A stretch of 64,000 nt of DNA from Mycolicibacterium neoaurum VKM Ac-1815D (GTDB taxonomy: Bacteria; Actinomycetota; Actinomycetes; Mycobacteriales; Mycobacteriaceae). Made by a program: the position numbers and the translations under genes. A model generated the notes under the pieces. The model worked only from the letters and a program-made list of their open reading frames with translations. It was not told the DNA's origin and did no database searches. This document shows, one piece after another, positions 33,443-40,439 of the stretch. Location of the stretch: NCBI RefSeq assembly GCF_000317305.3, contig NC_023036.2, positions 868,001 through 932,000 on the forward strand. Reading direction: 5' to 3'. Position 1 is the stretch's first letter. Each line of letters starts with the position of its first letter.

Positions 33443-33538
33443 TCACGCCTCGCCGCCGGCCTGGGCGAGCTCGTCGAGCAGCTGGCCAAGGCGGCCGTTC
33501 AGCGCCGCAACCAGGATTCTGTCGAGCGGCTCGCTCAT
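33443..33538 (-). CDS. Very small ORF between the zinc-motif and HTH genes
   Basis: 31 residues (MSEPLDRILVAALNGRLGQL, then LDELAQAGGEA). It fills the gap between its neighbours almost exactly, ending two bases before the GTG of the HTH gene, and looks like an amphipathic leucine-rich helix. No strong ribosome site. Could equally be leader sequence. Confidence 0.35.
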   Translation of the reverse strand: MSEPLDRILVAALNGRLGQLLDELAQAGGEA

Positions 33539-33552
33539 CAGTGCAGTTGCGG

Positions 33553-33831
33553 TCATACGGCACCGCCGGCCGGTGGGTGTCGAGGCTCGCCAAAGTCGAG
33601 TGGTTCGGCATTGTCTTCGGAGTCAACAACATTGAGCTGGCCAGCCAGGTTGTCGGCGCCGGCAACCTCGGTGAGCTGGCCGGGGATGCGGGTGCGCAGC
33701 ACGCACGGGACGCGGCGGATCCGGCCGCGGGAGTCGATGCACCACTGGCGCGGTCCTGCGTCGCACTGCGGGCACCCACGGTCCAGGGCGCCGTTCTGCT
33801 CGTAGGCGGCGTGGATCGGTATCCGGGTCAC
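33553..33831 (-). CDS. Small zinc-motif phage-type protein
   Basis: GTG at 33831 overlaps the TGA of the replication gene (GTGA). 92 residues: CPQCDAGPRQWCIDSRGRIR followed by a further Cys is the 'C-x2-C..G..C....G' motif of small zinc-binding proteins common on actinophages. The acidic tail (VVDSEDNAEPLDFGEP) follows. Role unknown, probably nucleic-acid related. Confidence 0.55.
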   Translation of the reverse strand: MTRIPIHAAYEQNGALDRGCPQCDAGPRQWCIDSRGRIRRVPCVLRTRIPGQLTEVAGADNLAGQLNVVDSEDNAEPLDFGEPRHPPAGGAV

Positions 33832-35618
33832 GAGGCCGACTCGGTGGTGCGTCGGACTCTCCACTCGGTATTGGGTCCAGAGTGCGTGGTGTGGATGTCG
33901 GGGCGGTCGCGGATTGCTTTGCGGAGGTTCTCCCAGGAGTAGCCCTCGGCCATTCCCTGTGCCTTGAAGTCGAGGCGGTCGATCTGGGCGCCGTCGGCCA
34001 CTACATCCACGTAGCTGGCGATCCAGTCACCGACTGGCTGCCAGACCTGAGGCGGTGCCTGCGTGGGGTCTATCCACCACACCGTCGTGCCGTTGCGCCG
34101 CGACATGATCGTCATCCCGGGGTGCTTAGACGTCTCGGCTATGAGACTCTGCCGGTAGTGTCCTGCCGCTTCCCCCGCCGACAGCACAGCAAACGAATCA
34201 GCGGTCTGGTGTCCTGCCTCTAGGAGGTCAGCGACGTGATTCGCCATCCACTCCCGTGTTGACAGCCTTGACTGACCGTTTTCCTGCGACCTGGGAACAT
34301 CTAGCTCTGTTTTGGCTACAGGTGGTTCACCGGTGAACTTCTGGTTCACCGCTTCTGACCTGGTGATTTGTGGGGTGAACTCGGGTTCACCGGTGAACTC
34401 CGGATTGAGCGCATAGTGCAATGCCTTCTCGCCTGGAATCGTGACGATCTGGCTAACTTCTAGAAGGTGCGGCAACACCGCATCAAAGGCTTCTCGGTAG
34501 TGCTGTTTGCCCATAGCTCGGCGAAGCTCGCTGCGCGACATCGACCCCGTCGTCAGCAGTCGGAGTATTCGGCTTCGGACGGTCTTCGCGTGTCGATCGT
34601 CGACCATCTCATCGAACGTCGCCCGGGAAGCTGCCCGCTCGCGCACCTTTGCTCGTGCCGCCTGGCGCGCTTCGGTGACAATCCAGTCGCGGGTGCGGTC
34701 GGAGACTGCCATGACTGTCTCGGAGAGTTGCCAGTCGACTTCAGAGACGACGGTGCGGTGGTGCATGATGGCCAGCACAGCGGCGACCTTGAGGCGGGTC
34801 AGCATCCAGTGTCCGTCCAGTGCGTCGCCTTCTCCGCGCTGGCGGGCGAGGTGGGCCGCGATGATCGCCTGCCGGATCTCGTCGGGGCCGTAGACGATCT
34901 CGGTGACGATCTCGGGGTCGTCATGGCGGCGTGTCAGCAACCCGGGCAGGTGGTGATTGAGCGGCTCGGGGTCGGCGGTGGGTTCGGCCGGCATCGTGGG
35001 GTCGATGGTGAGCGCCCATAGGAGACGCTGGGGTGTGCCGCCGGTGACGTCGTTGAAAATGACCCCGGTGTGGCCGGGCTGAGCACCGACCGACAGGCAC
35101 CCGCGGTAGGAGTGCGCCGGTACGTTGCGGCTGTTGGCTTTCGAGGCGTTGGTGGAGCCGAGCTGCTCGCCCATCGCGAACGACTTCAAGGTGCCCAGAA
35201 TGGTGGATCCTTGCCGTGATTCGAGGCCGGTGAGGATGTCGATCTCGGGGCAGTTGAAGATCGCGTTGGTGACGCGTTCGTTGTCGGAAGATTCCTTGCC
35301 GCGCAGGGTGAATGTTTCGGCGATGCCCTCCCCGGATCCGATCGGTAGCTCGACGATCTGAGCGGGCCACGCTAGCCGGGCGACCTTGTCGGAGATACCC
35401 TTGCCGCCGCCGGATGGGGCTACGAACGCGCACAGCAGGTTCAGGGATGCTCGGCCGCCGATGATGCCGGGGAGTTGGACGTGGGGGCTGACGCTGGCTG
35501 AGACGCGCAGCAGGACGGCGAAGAACACGGCCCAGGGTGCGGCGTAGCGAGCACGGGCCCAGCGGTGGATCAGCGTGAGTTCTTCTGTGGTGGACCAGAA
35601 CTCGGACTCGTCTATCAA
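33828..35618 (-). CDS. P-loop replication protein (DUF3987-like primase/helicase)
   Basis: 596 residues. An N-terminal helical region (HRWARARYAAPWAVFFAVLL) leads to Walker A APSGGGKGISD near residue 70 and a Walker B-like IFNCPEIDIL around residue 124, followed by an arginine-containing region (GQRGCLSVGAQPGHT-like) as in the DUF3987 helicases of phages and islands. Residues ~350-420 contain a winged-helix-like segment (RSRILRLLTTGSMSRSELRRAMG). The C terminus is Gln/Glu-rich, then a second winged-helix-like part. It overlaps the DUF2742-like gene by four bases, the same neighbours seen in the phiRv1/phiRv2 prophages as I recall them. Likely the element's own replication initiator or helicase. 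Confidence 0.7.
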   Translation of the reverse strand: MIDESEFWSTTEELTLIHRWARARYAAPWAVFFAVLLRVSASVSPHVQLPGIIGGRASLNLLCAFVAPSGGGKGISDKVARLAWPAQIVELPIGSGEGIAETFTLRGKESSDNERVTNAIFNCPEIDILTGLESRQGSTILGTLKSFAMGEQLGSTNASKANSRNVPAHSYRGCLSVGAQPGHTGVIFNDVTGGTPQRLLWALTIDPTMPAEPTADPEPLNHHLPGLLTRRHDDPEIVTEIVYGPDEIRQAIIAAHLARQRGEGDALDGHWMLTRLKVAAVLAIMHHRTVVSEVDWQLSETVMAVSDRTRDWIVTEARQAARAKVRERAASRATFDEMVDDRHAKTVRSRILRLLTTGSMSRSELRRAMGKQHYREAFDAVLPHLLEVSQIVTIPGEKALHYALNPEFTGEPEFTPQITRSEAVNQKFTGEPPVAKTELDVPRSQENGQSRLSTREWMANHVADLLEAGHQTADSFAVLSAGEAAGHYRQSLIAETSKHPGMTIMSRRNGTTVWWIDPTQAPPQVWQPVGDWIASYVDVVADGAQIDRLDFKAQGMAEGYSWENLRKAIRDRPDIHTTHSGPNTEWRVRRTTESAS

Positions 35619-35932
35619 GATGCTCTCCTTCGGGGAATGTAGGCGCGGCCGCGGTCGGCGCGGTGCCGGCGGGCGATGGCAGTCCAGTCAGTGCTGGCGC
35701 TGATGTCGCGGGAGGCTTCGGCAAGGGCCTCCTGGCGCAGTTGCAGGTGCAATGCCCCGTAGCGGGCGACATCGAGGACGCTGGCCCACTTCGCCGGGTC
35801 GGTGTCGGCCAGCTCTTGCCATGGCAGCGTGCCCGCGACAGGCAATGTTTCGAACTGGTCGACGATGGGTGTGACGAGGCGGTGGACCGGAAACCAGTCC
35901 ACCGCCCGTGTCACGATCAGCGTTTCACTCAC
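35615..35932 (-). CDS. DUF2742-like mycobacterial prophage protein
   Basis: 105 residues. VDWFPVHRLVTPIVDQFETLPVAGTLPWQELADTDPAKWASVLDVARYGALHL closely resembles the DUF2742 family of mycobacterial prophages (phiRv1/phiRv2 type), including the 'AEASRDISASTDWTAIARRHR' end. Function unknown; always found next to the replication protein, so probably part of replication or its control. Overlaps both neighbours. Confidence 0.7.
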   Translation of the reverse strand: MSETLIVTRAVDWFPVHRLVTPIVDQFETLPVAGTLPWQELADTDPAKWASVLDVARYGALHLQLRQEALAEASRDISASTDWTAIARRHRADRGRAYIPRRRAS

Positions 35933-36476
35933 CAGGTTCCCGGATGCGTGCGATGCGCTCGACTGCTCGTGTCAGAGATTGCGCCTCTGCCTTTATGCTC
36001 TCGATAGCTTCGATTTCATTGGCGCGCAGCGTCTTCAATCGAGCGGTCAGCATCGGTGTGTCTACCCAGAGCCGGAATGCCCACGCCTGCAGTCCGCCGC
36101 TGGGGCACTCGCGGATAGTCGCGATAAGATCATCGCCAGCGATCAGGCGCCTACTGGCGATCTCATCGACGATCTCCTCCTCGAGTGCGGCCATCTCTGG
36201 ATCAGGCGGCACTGGACCGCGTTCGATGTGCACCAGCTCGTGCGCCAGGGTGCAGCGCCGCTCCGCCTGGTTGAGGCGCTTGTCCAACCAGATCCGTTTG
36301 GCCCTGCAGAGTCCCATCACTCGGTCAGGCAACGCGAGATCGTCGCTGAGCCTCACGTCGGGATACTCGATGTAGACGTGTTTCCAAGGGTTGTACCGGG
36401 CCTCGGGCGCCAGCACCGATGCCTGCCGTGAATCGCCGTCGGGGTAGTACTCCTGCAGTGGGGCGGAGGAGGTCAT
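35925..36476 (-). CDS. ImmA/IrrE-family metallopeptidase
   Basis: 183 residues. LAHELVHIERG carries the zinc-binding HExxH (His79, Glu80, His83), and a downstream Glu in EEEIVDEIASRRLI is the likely third ligand. In ICEBs1 and many phages, ImmA cleaves the repressor ImmR after DNA damage and releases the element. Here the XRE repressor is read the other way about 0.8 kb upstream, so this protein is the likely anti-repressor. Eight-base overlap with the DUF2742-like gene; overlaps the zinc-ribbon gene by four. Confidence 0.75.
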   Translation of the reverse strand: MTSSAPLQEYYPDGDSRQASVLAPEARYNPWKHVYIEYPDVRLSDDLALPDRVMGLCRAKRIWLDKRLNQAERRCTLAHELVHIERGPVPPDPEMAALEEEIVDEIASRRLIAGDDLIATIRECPSGGLQAWAFRLWVDTPMLTARLKTLRANEIEAIESIKAEAQSLTRAVERIARIREPGE

Positions 36477-36802
36477 CGGGCCACCGCAGCGGTGTCGGCT
36501 TCCAGCGTGTCGGTGGCCTTGTCCAGCGCCACCGCGGCCTGGCGCAGATGACCGAGCGCGGTGACGATATCGACGATCGCGAACAGCGGGGTTGCGGCGG
36601 GCAACCCGCGGAGTTCTTCGTTGAGGTCATGGCGCAGCAGGTCGATCCTGTTGACGGCGATGTCGAGGCGCTGGGCGGCGGTCTCGGGTGGGGTGTACGT
36701 CGCGCAGAAGGCGCACACCTCGGTCCCTTTGGTGGGCACGGTGCAGTGACCGCACTGTGTCCGCGGGGGTACCGGAGCGGTGCCGGTAGTGGGTACAGTC
36801 AT
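36473..36802 (-). CDS. Zinc-ribbon protein with helical tail
   Basis: 109 residues. CGHCTVPTKGTEVCAFCATY forms a zinc ribbon; the remainder is a helical coiled-coil-like tail (DIAVNRIDLLRHDLNEELRG, AAVALDKATDTLEADTA). ATG overlaps nothing upstream but its stop overlaps immA. Function unknown. Confidence 0.6.
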   Translation of the reverse strand: MTVPTTGTAPVPPRTQCGHCTVPTKGTEVCAFCATYTPPETAAQRLDIAVNRIDLLRHDLNEELRGLPAATPLFAIVDIVTALGHLRQAAVALDKATDTLEADTAAVAR

Positions 36803-36819
36803 GGTTGAACTTCTCCTAT

Positions 36820-36987
36820 CTAGCGGTTGGGGTGGTTCGGACGGCTCCCGCCGGTGCTGGTAACACCGGGTTCACGGGGGCCGTTCTGCTTATCTGCTGC
36901 CGTGTCGTCTCCGGCTGGTTCGTGGTCGACCAACGCGTGGTCATCGAGCAGATCGCGGTCGGTTTGGTCGATGTGTGGGTGGGACAT
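36820..36987 (-). CDS. Small acidic hypothetical protein
   Basis: 55 residues from the ATG at 36987, which overlaps the TGA of the excisionase-like gene (TGATG). Asp/His-rich (MSHPHIDQTDRDLLDDHALV), then polar and Pro-rich. Not recognised; the 14-residue-long overlaps around it argue that it is translated. Confidence 0.45.
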   Translation of the reverse strand: MSHPHIDQTDRDLLDDHALVDHEPAGDDTAADKQNGPREPGVTSTGGSRPNHPNR

Positions 36988-37178
36988 CAGGCGGCGTCTC
37001 CGCCGGTGGCCACCGATTCCAGACTGCCGATGTAGGCGTTGATCTGCGCATCCGTGCTGAATCGCCGGCGGCCGATCTTCACCGACGCCAGGGCCCCAGA
37101 CGCCCAGAGCTGAAATACGAGCGACCTGCTGATTCCTCCGAGTTTGAGGCTGGTCGCCTCCCAATCGTTCGTCCTCAC
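36987..37178 (-). CDS. Excisionase-like HTH protein
   Basis: The frame is open to 37262; GTG at 37178 gives 63 residues and leaves the operator region free. SLKLGGISRSLVFQLWASGALA, then SVKIGRRRFSTDAQINAYIGSL is the winged MerR-like fold of phage excisionases (Xis/HTH_17). First gene of the leftward run, divergent from the repressor, a layout typical of element control regions. It would direct excision by the integrase encoded at the right end. Confidence 0.65.
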   Translation of the reverse strand: MRTNDWEATSLKLGGISRSLVFQLWASGALASVKIGRRRFSTDAQINAYIGSLESVATGGDAA

Positions 37179-37205
37179 TCCGATCGTCTGCGTGTTTTGA
37201 CGTAT

Positions 37206-37262
37206 ATCGACATATGATTGCGTCGATGCACGCACGTTAGCGTGCCGACTGAATCGACGCAA
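37206..37262. promoter_or_regulatory. Nested palindromes in the divergent control region
   Basis: TTGCGTCGAT at 37218-37227 is exactly mirrored by ATCGACGCAA at 37253-37262, and between them GCACGC (37228-37233) mirrors GCGTGC (37240-37245). A further ATCGAC lies at 37206-37211. The set sits between the XRE repressor (starts 37285) and the excisionase-like gene (starts 37178), so it is the likely operator for repressor binding and the switch between states. Confidence 0.65.
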
Positions 37263-37284
37263 GGAACCGGCTATCCTGCGTGTT

Positions 37285-37875
37285 ATGACGCAACCGAGAC
37301 CGCGACGGCAGAATTGGATAGACAGTCCGCCGAAAGACTGGAGCGAACGCCAGGCGCACCGCCTCGCTGTGGAGATCCAGCGCAGGCGGGGCCAACGGTC
37401 AGGGCAATGGCTGTCTGATCGAACGGCGGAGCTCGGTCACCGTGTATCGCGTGCAGTGATATCCGATCTCGAGACCGGGAGGCGCCGACACCTCACCACT
37501 GTCGAGTTGACCATGATCGCGGCGGCATTGAACGTGCCACCCGTGATACTCCTATACCCCGGTCCCTACATGCAGGAGTGCGAGGTTCTGCCAGGGGCGA
37601 AGGTCCCAGAACTTGTTGGAGTCGAATGGTTTTCGGGGCATCAGGATTGGCGCTTTGAGACTGCCAGCCTCACCGATGCCGAGCGTGCGGAGTCGGATAT
37701 TGCCGAGCAAAACAGCCGCCCTCTGCGCCTTCACCGGCAGTATTTCGAAGCGGTTATCGAGCGGAACGCGTTGGCCAAGGCAGACGACGTAGGAGAGCAG
37801 GATCGCAAACTAATCGAACTGTACGACAAGCGAATTCGTGAGCTCGCCAAAGAGATCGAAAGCTTGGGTGCGTGA
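37285..37875 (+). CDS. XRE-type repressor (ImmR-like)
   Basis: 196 residues. N-terminal helix-turn-helix region: RLAVEIQRRRGQRSGQWLSD, then RTAELGHRVSRAVISDLETGRRRHLTTVELTMIAAALNVPP. The C-terminal half is charged and coiled (QYFEAVIERNALAKADD, DRKLIELYDKRIRELAKEIESLG), perhaps for oligomerisation. Divergent from the leftward operon and immediately before the integrase, whose GTG overlaps its stop. Inferred to keep the element quiet until the ImmA-type protease cleaves it. Confidence 0.75.
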   Translation: MTQPRPRRQNWIDSPPKDWSERQAHRLAVEIQRRRGQRSGQWLSDRTAELGHRVSRAVISDLETGRRRHLTTVELTMIAAALNVPPVILLYPGPYMQECEVLPGAKVPELVGVEWFSGHQDWRFETASLTDAERAESDIAEQNSRPLRLHRQYFEAVIERNALAKADDVGEQDRKLIELYDKRIRELAKEIESLGA

Positions 37876-39044
37876 TGCCGCGCCAGCGGATGGCTCCGGG
37901 CGAGCATGGCAAGATTACTGATTCGAGGCGTGGCGAGATCTTCTATGCGACAACCTATGTGCGTCTGCGCAGCGGTGTGTTGCGGGAGCGTGAGGCGTCG
38001 TCTCGCAAGTCGGCCGAGGATGCCCGTAGGGAGCTGAAACGTCGCATCGCCGCCGAACTTGAGGCCGGTGAACCTACCGGTGCTATCGACCGGCGCACCA
38101 CGCTTTCCGAGCTGTTCGGGGCATGGATTCCGGCCAAGGTTGCGGAGGATGGGATTGGTGAGCGCACGGCGACTCTGTACCGGGACACGTGGCGGCTGCA
38201 TGGCGACCGGCAGCTCGGTGCGCTGCGAATCGCGGAGCTGACGACCAGCCGGGCCGACTCGCATCTGAAGTCGCTGCCGTCGTCGGCGGCCACCTATATG
38301 CGGATCATCCTGGTTGGGATGTACGGGCTGGCGGCGCGGTTCGATGTCGTGAAGCACAACCCGATGCGCGAGACGAAGAACGCCAGGGTAGAGCGCGCCC
38401 CTGCGCGGGCGCTGACGGCGATGGAGTTCGAGCAGGTGCGCCAGGCCGTGAAGGTGTTCACGGAGCGCAAGGGGCCGGGGCCTCGGCGCGGCCGGATGCT
38501 GCCCGCGTTCGTCGAACTGCTAGCAGCGACCGGCGCGCGGCCGGGGGAGGTCTTGGCGATCCGCTGGGAGGATGTGGACCTGCTCGGTGACCCGCCGACC
38601 GTCACAGTCAACGGCACGGTGGTGGATGCCGGGCGTGTAGCCGGCAAGGCTCTGCACCGGCAGGGCACACGCAAGGGCGGAGCGCCGGCGCACACCGTGA
38701 GCCTGCCAGCGTTCGGCGTCCAGGTACTCACCGACCTGTACGCGGTGACGGGGCCGGCCGGACAGGTGCTGACCAACCGCGACGGCGGCATGGTCGCGCT
38801 GACGAATATCCGGTCGTCGCTGCGGGAAGCTCTCGCGGGCCATGAGGATCTGCGGTGGGTGACGCCGCACAGCTTCCGACGGTCGGTGGCCACGGTCGTG
38901 CGGGATGGGCTCGGTGTTGAGGCTGCGCAGCGCCAGCTGTCCCACGCGCAGCTGGCGACCACCGAGGGCCACTACGTGCAGCGGGTGACGGCCGGCCCGG
39001 ATACTCGCGCTGTACTGGAGAAATGGGCCAGCAACCAGGGCTGA
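37872..39044 (+). CDS. Tyrosine integrase
   Basis: 390 residues. N-terminal arm-binding-like domain, a core-binding SAM-like domain (TTLSELFGAWIPAKVAEDG...), then a catalytic domain with all key residues: Arg223 in ATGARPGE, His333 and Arg336 in HSFRRS, His358 in LSHAQ and Tyr368 in GHYVQ. It lies 85 bases from the tRNA-Gly att site and reads towards it, as usual for tRNA-targeting integrases. GTG start overlaps the repressor TGA, so repressor and integrase share a transcript. The element should be able to integrate; excision depends on an excisionase. Confidence 0.93.
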   Translation: MMPRQRMAPGEHGKITDSRRGEIFYATTYVRLRSGVLREREASSRKSAEDARRELKRRIAAELEAGEPTGAIDRRTTLSELFGAWIPAKVAEDGIGERTATLYRDTWRLHGDRQLGALRIAELTTSRADSHLKSLPSSAATYMRIILVGMYGLAARFDVVKHNPMRETKNARVERAPARALTAMEFEQVRQAVKVFTERKGPGPRRGRMLPAFVELLAATGARPGEVLAIRWEDVDLLGDPPTVTVNGTVVDAGRVAGKALHRQGTRKGGAPAHTVSLPAFGVQVLTDLYAVTGPAGQVLTNRDGGMVALTNIRSSLREALAGHEDLRWVTPHSFRRSVATVVRDGLGVEAAQRQLSHAQLATTEGHYVQRVTAGPDTRAVLEKWASNQG

Positions 39045-39128
39045 GGATCGAATCTACGGGAAAAATGCGGGATTTCGCGTCGTGGAGTTAGCCCGCAAAT
39101 CCGAATTTCGCACTGACCTGTACGTATG

Positions 39129-39168
39129 GAGCCGATGACGGGAATCGAACCCGCGTATTCAGCTTGGG
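39129..39168. repeat. Right attachment-site copy inside tRNA-Gly
   Basis: Exact 40-base match to 23791-23830. It covers the 3' half of the tRNA gene plus one base beyond. The 84 bases between the integrase stop and this site include GGGAAAAATGCGG, similar to the end of the 92-base repeats, and an inverted GTACAGGT at 39116-39123. Confidence 0.9.
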
Positions 39169-39200
39169 AAGCTGATGTTCTGCCATTGAACTACATCGGC
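39130..39200 (-). tRNA. tRNA-Gly (anticodon CCC)
   Basis: Read on the minus strand: acceptor GCCGATG pairs with CATCGGC, a TTCGATT T-loop, and anticodon loop TTCCCAA between stems TCAGC and GCTGA, giving CCC. Discriminator base is T, usual for glycine. CCA is not encoded. Intact despite integration, because the element restores the 3' end. It lies beside dcd, where a tRNA-Gly also occurs in other mycobacteria as I recall. Confidence 0.93.
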
Positions 39201-39257
39201 CTGTTTGATCAGGAAGGCTAGCACCCAGGCCACACCGATTCACGAGCTGGGGGATCC

Positions 39258-39698
39258 ATGAAACGCCTCGCCGCCGCTTCGGCCGCCGCGCTGAGCCTGA
39301 GCATCGCCGTCGCACCGCTCGCCGCGGCCACTCCGCCCGACGGTGATATCGAGCGGACCGAGCTGGCCACCGGCACCGGCGACCAGCCCGTGCAGATCCA
39401 GACGGCGGGTCCCACCACCCTCTACGTCCAGGAACTCCTGCTGCACCCACCGGCCAGCAGCGGCTGGCACACCCACCCCGGCGTCGAGCACACCGTCATC
39501 ACCGGCGGAACCGTCACGCTGCAGACCGCCGACCAGTGCGCCCCCACCCCGTACCTCGCCGGCCAGGCCATCGTCATCCCGGCCGGCGTCCCGCACGTCG
39601 TGCGCAACGACAGCCCGCACGATGCCAATGCCGTGGCCACCTACACGCTGCCGGCCGACCAACCCGTCCGCGCGGACGCGCCAGCCGCCTGCCCCTGA
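39258..39698 (+). CDS. Secreted cupin-domain protein
   Basis: 146 residues. Signal peptide MKRLAAASAAALSLSIAVAP ending LAAA. The rest is one cupin barrel: SGWHTHPGVEHTVITGG gives two His and a Glu as metal ligands and GVPHVVRNDSP the third His. Such small exported cupins are common in actinobacteria; activity (dioxygenase-like or ligand-binding) unknown. GGGGG is placed well upstream of the ATG. It lies between the tRNA and dcd. Confidence 0.75.
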   Translation: MKRLAAASAAALSLSIAVAPLAAATPPDGDIERTELATGTGDQPVQIQTAGPTTLYVQELLLHPPASSGWHTHPGVEHTVITGGTVTLQTADQCAPTPYLAGQAIVIPAGVPHVVRNDSPHDANAVATYTLPADQPVRADAPAACP

Positions 39699-39721
39699 CC
39701 CGCGGCGGTTAGGCTCACCGC

Positions 39722-40291
39722 GTGCTGCTCTCCGATCGCGATATCCGCGCCGAGATCGCCGCGGGCCGGCTGGCGCTGGACCCGCATGACGACGATCTGA
39801 TCCAGCCCTCCAGCATCGACGTCCGCCTGGACAGTCTGTTCCGGGTGTTCAACAACACCCGCTACACCCACATCGACCCGGCGCTGCGCCAGGACGACCT
39901 GACCACGCTGGTGGAACCCAAGGAAAACGAACCCTTCGTCCTGCACCCGGGCGAGTTCGTGCTCGGGGCCACCCTGGAGCGCTGCACCCTGCCCGATGAC
40001 CTGGCCGGACGCCTGGAAGGAAAGTCCTCGCTGGGTCGCCTGGGCCTGCTGACCCACTCCACCGCCGGGTTCATCGACCCGGGCTTCACCGGGCACATCA
40101 CCCTTGAGCTGTCCAACGTCGCGAACCTGCCCATCACGCTGTGGCCGGGCATGAAGATCGGCCAGCTGTGCCTGCTGCGGCTGACCAGCCCCGCCGAGCA
40201 TCCGTACGGCAGCAGCAAGGCCGGATCCAAGTACCAGGGACAGCGCGGACCGACGCCGTCGCGCTCGTATCTGAACTTCCCTCAACGCTGA
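39722..40291 (+). CDS. dcd: dCTP deaminase, probably bifunctional dCTP deaminase/dUTPase
   Basis: 189 residues, GTG start. Converts dCTP to dUTP, and in M. tuberculosis Dcd also hydrolyses it to dUMP, feeding dTMP synthesis. Motifs: [48 protein letters not shown] (the Arg/Ser phosphate-binding and Glu catalytic residues) and [14 protein letters not shown]. Length matches the family (190). The bifunctional assignment rests on the actinobacterial group, not on a residue that I can single out. The 148 bases after it contain no gene that I can see. Confidence 0.93.
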   Translation: MLLSDRDIRAEIAAGRLALDPHDDDLIQPSSIDVRLDSLFRVFNNTRYTHIDPALRQDDLTTLVEPKENEPFVLHPGEFVLGATLERCTLPDDLAGRLEGKSSLGRLGLLTHSTAGFIDPGFTGHITLELSNVANLPITLWPGMKIGQLCLLRLTSPAEHPYGSSKAGSKYQGQRGPTPSRSYLNFPQR

Positions 40292-40439
40292 ACCCGCGTA
40301 GGGTTTGTTTCATGCGCTAGCTAACGCCGCCGGATGTAACGACGGTGCTGCTCGTGGCGATGAATAACTAGTTGCCGGTTTGTGTCGACGTTTCGGTTGC
40401 GACAAAACGAGCGATGTAGCAAACACTCTGGAGGGGTAA

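Larger units (their letters stand above)
23791..39168. mobile_element. Integrated satellite- or island-like element at tRNA-Gly
   Basis: A 40-base exact direct repeat (23791-23830 and 39129-39168) bounds about 15.3 kb; the right copy is the 3' part of an intact tRNA-Gly and the left copy is a fragment only. A tyrosine integrase ends 84 bases from the right copy. Between them are an XRE repressor, ImmA protease, excisionase-like proteins, a P-loop replication protein, many unknown small genes read leftwards, and a rightward toxin/defence cassette at the far end. No capsid, portal, tail, terminase, relaxase or type IV secretion genes are recognisable. That profile fits a phage satellite (PICI-like) or a reduced prophage better than a full phage. 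Confidence 0.85.

Noticed and set aside
33396..33556. ATGA-coupled start at 33556 after the small zinc-motif gene
   Set aside because: Coupling looks right, but the product is Arg/Pro/Cys-rich shadow sequence; the 31-residue frame looks more like a protein.
23791..39168. Complete prophage
   Set aside because: No recognisable capsid, portal, terminase, tail or lysis genes.
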